Shown: positions 13,401 to 15,768 of the stretch, piece by piece
How positions within the stretch are numbered: position 1 is the stretch's first letter
Layout: each line of letters begins with the position of its first letter
NCBI GenBank assembly: GCA_020630245.1
Contig: JAHDBZ010000002.1
Coordinates: forward strand, 3,566-19,333
Direction of reading: 5' to 3'
DNA from: Candidatus Altimarinota bacterium
Lineage (GTDB): Bacteria > Patescibacteriota > Gracilibacteria > UBA4473
DNA length: 15,768 nt
Translations under genes and position numbers: made by a program
Notes under the pieces: generated by a model
What the model was told of the DNA's origin: nothing
The model's database searches: none
Seen by the model: only the letters and a program-made list of their open reading frames with translations

Positions 13401-13536
13401 TGAGATACGTCCAGGCTGCCACAGGATTTCCTTCGGTGAAAAACGCTGTGATGATAATCCAGGCCAAGCGGAGCTCATAAACACCACGGGCAAGTAGTCC
13501 GAGTCGAACTAAGACAAAGCGTATAAAACTACCCAT
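10462..13536 (-). CDS. Membrane-anchored TraG/VirB4-like ATPase (type IV secretion / DNA-transfer family)
   Basis: 1024 residues. Two hydrophobic segments near the N-terminus (about 23-33 and 52-77) are followed by a long soluble region (90-470) and a RecA-like motor domain. Walker A is GKSGSGKS (490-497), preceded by RHMYVLG; IDPHGD (517-522) follows, Walker B is FYLYVDEFQN (736-745), then LSEARKYRLNLIMAHQY (755-771). These are the hallmarks of TraG/TrwB/VirB4 hexameric ATPases that pump DNA or protein across membranes. A Thr/Pro/Ala-rich tail (about 935-1024) is probably disordered. Related stand-alone proteins are widespread in Patescibacteria, where a role in DNA uptake or pilus-like machinery is suggested but unproven. 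No other secretion genes are visible. It is the first gene of the long minus-strand run. Confidence 0.88.
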   Translation of the reverse strand: MGSFIRFVLVRLGLLARGVYELRLAWIIITAFFTEGNPVAAWTYLSAEMPWWQILTNIGFFVLDVYTIFIITRFALQYWHRRHEAKKLVHLRITMPKNDSKLDNEKRTEKDFKEQIGKAEQFFRALYETRDLNLYNIFIKRWLWGKPFISFELQFENQELSFVVVCDPYYRAIVEKQVTAFFESAEIEPIPEKKRFDINPKGNTANGYYMFAKEDFWYPIQTYKNLEEDALNDVANSFSSLTEAERAVVQVIIHPKSKKWRKKAQIKGTELFKGKGKKDGFKLKIPIISPILSILWWPIKVVFTGYDPQVDSLSNEPGASGGDSYVRMLQTEEEIAKHIGEKAVQNGFDTVIRILASSPNPMRTQEILNGAFVAFNAFKGKGKNYFENRRIIFINAINSPLIRHNFKYRLKSFLEKNSILCEEELASIYHFPDARYNRIPTIRWLPYKVLPPPINLPEEGVIVGNSVYRGITKPARIMRGDRTRHMYVLGKSGSGKSVLLEYMAGQDVQNGDGVGVIDPHGDLVEDVLSRVPKERAKDIVVFDPGDRERPMGLNILEAKTEEEQDRASLDAMEIFIKLFGNEIFGPRIQHYFRNGCLTLMADKDEGATLIDIPRLFIDDDFQRYKVSKVQNAVVRAFWENEMANTGDREKQEMIPYFTSKFGPFVTNTTMRNIIGQTKSAFNVRESMDNQKVLLINLSKGKIGAINAQLLGLIMVAKINQAAMGRVDIAKEDRKDFYLYVDEFQNFATDTFASILSEARKYRLNLIMAHQYIAQLSESAGGVAVGQKDSKIRDAVFGNVGSMLSFKVGAEDAEYLEKEYAPLLSQQDILGMANYKAYIKLNINNSTSRPFSIESIWDPDGRNYKIAEVIKKYSRMKYGRKKEFVDAEIEARMGIGNLQAIAETAKADPTVPNELLGDTPSGATQKVQPVKDEHVDNPAPHTTVQPDTAHVPPAAKLAPPVNPTAPIATKVTPMPTPAPIPKPVTPTPVSTTTPTTSTPVQPQNVINPGGVDPTKAKLPPSGPTG

Positions 13537-13565
13537 GAGTGTTTGTTTTGGTTTATTTTATGTGC

Positions 13566-13595
13566 ATTTTACGCTGTTTGTTGCTTTCAGAGCAA
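13566..13595 (-). promoter_or_regulatory. Candidate promoter of the TraG-like operon
   Basis: On the minus strand TTGCTC (13595-13590) and TAAAAT (13571-13566) are 18 bases apart, matching 4/6 and 5/6 of the consensus. The expected start lies about 20 bases before the ATG at 13536. A second TAAAAT occurs at 13560-13555 without a good -35. No Shine-Dalgarno precedes the ATG. Confidence 0.4.
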
Positions 13596-13611
13596 GGAGA
13601 AGTTTGGTTTT

Positions 13612-13640
13612 AAAAAACCCCCGCTATGCGGGGGTTTTTT
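13612..13640. terminator. Bidirectional rho-independent terminator
   Basis: AAAAAA, then CCCCCGC, a TAT loop, GCGGGGG and TTTTTT: a seven-bp G+C stem flanked by A and T tracts, functional in either direction. It ends the minus-strand surface-protein transcript and insulates the TraG-like operon promoter just beyond it. Confidence 0.93.
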
Positions 13641-13670
13641 GTTTAGCATCTGTGTGCCGAGGGAGGTGGG

Positions 13671-13733
13671 ATCCCCGCCTGCGCGGGGATTAGTCGTAGC
13701 AGCTGTTCGCTGCGCTCACAGGCTACTGACTAA
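13671..13733. repeat. Tandem REP-like hairpins after the surface-protein gene
   Basis: First hairpin: ATCCCCGC (13671-13678), loop CTGC, GCGGGGAT (13683-13690). Second: TTAGTCGTAGC (13690-13700) pairs with GCTAC, a bulged T and GACTAA (13722-13733), with an inner alternative GCAGC/GCTGC stem (13699-13703, 13709-13713). The right arm contains the stop codon of the surface-protein gene. Neither hairpin has a T tract. The gap 13537-13722 holds no gene. Confidence 0.75.
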
Positions 13734-15768
13734 CCTCTTCTCTCCAGTTTTGACCAAGGAATTGTTCCAGGATCGGTGGAGTTGATTCGAGGAGTCGAAG
13801 GTCGAATGACACTAGGAGACTTGGCTCTGGGCTGTCGATACTAGCACCAATGTACTTTCGGAATGAGAGTAGGTGGCTGATATCTCCGATGAGATTACCG
13901 TTTACTTGTAGAGTGTCAGTGTTGTTTACTCCGAGAGAAGTGATACCACTGTCATCTTCGGCGATGTAGACACCATCGAGGCGGTTCACAGTATTCTTAA
14001 TGGCGATGTCGCCCGTGAATCCATTGTGTTCCTGAGTGATGAAGGCTCCGAAGTGATCCGCAAAGGTCACGTCTTGTTCGATGATGAGCCCCGTTCCGCG
14101 AAGGATGAATGTCGATGGAACACTGAGGTCGATTTCATCATTGATTATGATGTTTCCACCGTCACTTGTGATCAGGTAAACTCCTGAATTGTGAGTGTGC
14201 GTGAGTACCTCGACGTCAACACCGGCTTCGATTTCGATTCCATCAGGAAGTGTTCCATTGGTCATGCTTCCTTCAAGGTTGGCGAAGTAGTCGTCGTTGG
14301 TACCGAGACCATCCGTGAGAGCGTCGAAGTCGACGTCTACGAAGTCGTAGGTACTCAGAGTTAGATCAGTGTTTTGATCTTGGACGATCGTGGTATGCGT
14401 ACCAGCGATACCGTGATCAGTGTTTTGAGTAATCGCGTGAGCGTTACCGGTGACACGTTCGGTTCCTCGGACCGCTACATTTCCTCCTCGCGCTTCGACG
14501 AATGGTCGGATGATGCGGAGGCTAGCTTGAGCACCGTAGGTACTGTCAGCGGCGTAACGAGTCTTAAAGAATTCGTGTAGATCAGCGGCGTCGATAGCAT
14601 CACAAGTATCATCTAGACCAACCGTTTTATCTACCGAGCTGTCTAGCCAGACAGTGTTTCCAGCAGCATCAACTGATCGTTGTTGATAGTCGTAGGTCAT
14701 CGTGGCGAAGGCTACGTTTTTCACGTCTGCTTCATCAGCGTCTACGGCGAGAGCTGTGTCTAGGTCGTAGTGAACTTTGAGGTCTTCACGAGCGGCAGCG
14801 CTAAGCGTTCCGGTTGTGTTGAGTGATCGTACGACTTCAGATGAGGCTCCAAAAGTTCGTTCGAAGTATGAACCGTTCCAGTTCCATGATCCGCCTTCAT
14901 CTCCGTCGACGTAGGCACCAGGGTTGAGACCCCAGATCCAACCAGAGTCGGCAGGAATGATACGGTCGTAGACTCGAACTGTGAGTTCATTGAGTCGGAA
15001 TTGAGAGTTGTCTGTTTCGAGACCATTGACAGCGATTTCGTATTTCGCTCGTTCTCCTTTGGCAACCATACCAGAACCGATGACTTGTTTGTCGATGGCT
15101 ACGTTTTCACCATTTTTGAAACAGGCAGGACATGGGAGTTCGACTGGAGTACACGTTCCACCAGTTGGCGGTGTCGTGATCGGAGGGAGGATTGGGTTAC
15201 ATTCAGCAACCGCGTTTCCACCTTCGGTACAGAATCCAGTGATTCCTTTGAGAGGGGCCCAGACGTTCTCGACACAGTCGATACGTGTTCGGCCAATTTC
15301 ATTGACACATTCTTGGTAGGCTACCCAGGCTGGATCAGAAGGATCTTCGAATGGTCGTCGAGCTTGACAGATTGGGTTTCCAGCACCGTTTACGGCACAG
15401 ACTCCAACGGTTGGGTGAGAAGTTACACTTCCACCACCGCCTCCACCACCACCTCCACCTGGGAAGGTAATAGCGGTTGAATCGCTGTCAGTTACCACCG
15501 GATCACCATTGGTTGGTGTACCGCTTGTGATTGCTTCATTCGTTGCGAATCTCCAGTTGTCTTGTTCACATTCGTAGGTGAATGATTCATTTGGATCAAA
15601 CGTTGTTCCGTCGTACAGACCGGCGGTTTGAGCGGCTGTTCGTTCACAATTCGGAGCAAGGTTATCAGTTACTGTTACCTCTGTAAGAGCTACGTCACCA
15701 GTATTGGTTACTGTGATTGTGAATGCAGCAGTCGTTCCACGAGTAATTTCTTGGGTGTCATCCGTGTT
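13723..15768 (-). CDS. Large secreted surface protein with DUF11-like and beta-helix-like regions, N-terminus outside window
   Basis: 681 C-terminal residues are visible and the frame is open to the right edge; the GTG at 15498 is internal, since upstream codons encode a good DUF11-like repeat (AAFTITVTNTGDVALTEVTV, later ESFTYECE). A ten-glycine linker follows (visible residues 104-113), then a segment with nine cysteines (about 124-216), then a second DUF11-like domain starting at ENVAIDKQVIGSG. The C-terminal half is rich in Asn, Thr, Gly and short beta strands (GNVAVRGTERVTGNAHAI, GGNIIINDEIDLSVPSTFIL, FTGDIAIKN, LQVNGNLIGDI), suggesting a right-handed beta-helix. It ends FDLRLLESTPPILEQFLG then QNWREEVSQ, with no LPXTG and no C-terminal membrane helix. 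Cell-surface adhesion or a surface-layer role is inferred. A terminator follows at 13612-13640. Confidence 0.82.
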   Translation of the reverse strand, partial: NTDDTQEITRGTTAAFTITVTNTGDVALTEVTVTDNLAPNCERTAAQTAGLYDGTTFDPNESFTYECEQDNWRFATNEAITSGTPTNGDPVVTDSDSTAITFPGGGGGGGGGGSVTSHPTVGVCAVNGAGNPICQARRPFEDPSDPAWVAYQECVNEIGRTRIDCVENVWAPLKGITGFCTEGGNAVAECNPILPPITTPPTGGTCTPVELPCPACFKNGENVAIDKQVIGSGMVAKGERAKYEIAVNGLETDNSQFRLNELTVRVYDRIIPADSGWIWGLNPGAYVDGDEGGSWNWNGSYFERTFGASSEVVRSLNTTGTLSAAAREDLKVHYDLDTALAVDADEADVKNVAFATMTYDYQQRSVDAAGNTVWLDSSVDKTVGLDDTCDAIDAADLHEFFKTRYAADSTYGAQASLRIIRPFVEARGGNVAVRGTERVTGNAHAITQNTDHGIAGTHTTIVQDQNTDLTLSTYDFVDVDFDALTDGLGTNDDYFANLEGSMTNGTLPDGIEIEAGVDVEVLTHTHNSGVYLITSDGGNIIINDEIDLSVPSTFILRGTGLIIEQDVTFADHFGAFITQEHNGFTGDIAIKNTVNRLDGVYIAEDDSGITSLGVNNTDTLQVNGNLIGDISHLLSFRKYIGASIDSPEPSLLVSFDLRLLESTPPILEQFLGQNWREEVSQ
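15430..15459 (-). repeat. Poly-glycine codon tract
   Basis: Ten consecutive GGN codons in the surface-protein gene, mostly GGT and GGA with one GGC. The tract is a flexible linker between a DUF11-like repeat and the Cys-rich segment, and a possible site of length variation by slippage. Confidence 0.85.

Noticed and set aside
13543..13785. 80-codon open frame on the plus strand in the gap before the surface-protein gene
   Set aside because: It runs through the terminator and the REP-like hairpins, overlaps the end of the surface-protein gene on the other strand and has no protein-like pattern.

Overview
The window looks like chromosomal DNA of an uncultivated bacterium, most likely of the Candidate Phyla Radiation (Patescibacteria). 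I infer this from several things together: tightly packed housekeeping genes in short operons, weak or absent Shine-Dalgarno sites, a ~1,000-residue membrane-anchored TraG/VirB4-type ATPase standing alone, a large DUF11-type exported surface protein, an isolated IVS-type four-helix-bundle gene, and short-period degenerate repeats in the gaps. TGA acts as a stop (xth and the ATPase gene end on it), so the Gly-recoding seen in Gracilibacteria/SR1 is not supported. No finer taxonomic placement is justified from sequence alone.

Layout. 1-1280 (+): the 3' part of a ferric-reductase-like (MsrQ-type) membrane protein, then a DUF218/SanA-like membrane protein. 1323-1399 (+): a tRNA with anticodon CAT and its own promoter. 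1409-3115 (-): tatD and a family-2 glycosyltransferase, separated by a repeat patch. 3196-4131 (+): prs. 4128-5744 (-): an unrecognised AT-rich 259-residue protein and xth (exonuclease III). 5752-6271: a four-helix-bundle gene (+) bracketed by inverted 15-bp-period repeats. 6250-13536 (-): one long gene run, TraG-like ATPase > pyrE > adk > map > GGCT-like > methyltransferase > cysteine desulfurase-like. 13612-13733: a terminator and REP-like hairpins. 13723-15768 (-): the 3' part of a secreted surface protein that runs off the window.

How the genes work together. prs makes PRPP and pyrE uses it for UMP synthesis; adk balances adenine nucleotides. map trims nascent proteins, and tatD and xth handle nucleic-acid repair or turnover. 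The glycosyltransferase, SanA-like protein, TraG-like ATPase and surface protein all concern the envelope or exchange across it.

The most unusual parts are outside the ordinary genes: (i) the four-helix-bundle unit with inverted terminal repeats, whose protein tail is made of repeat sequence; (ii) a shared repeat block placed directly before the start codons of tatD and adk; (iii) a methyltransferase whose conserved N-terminus has no standard start codon; and (iv) a 13-bp perfect inverted repeat just before pyrE.
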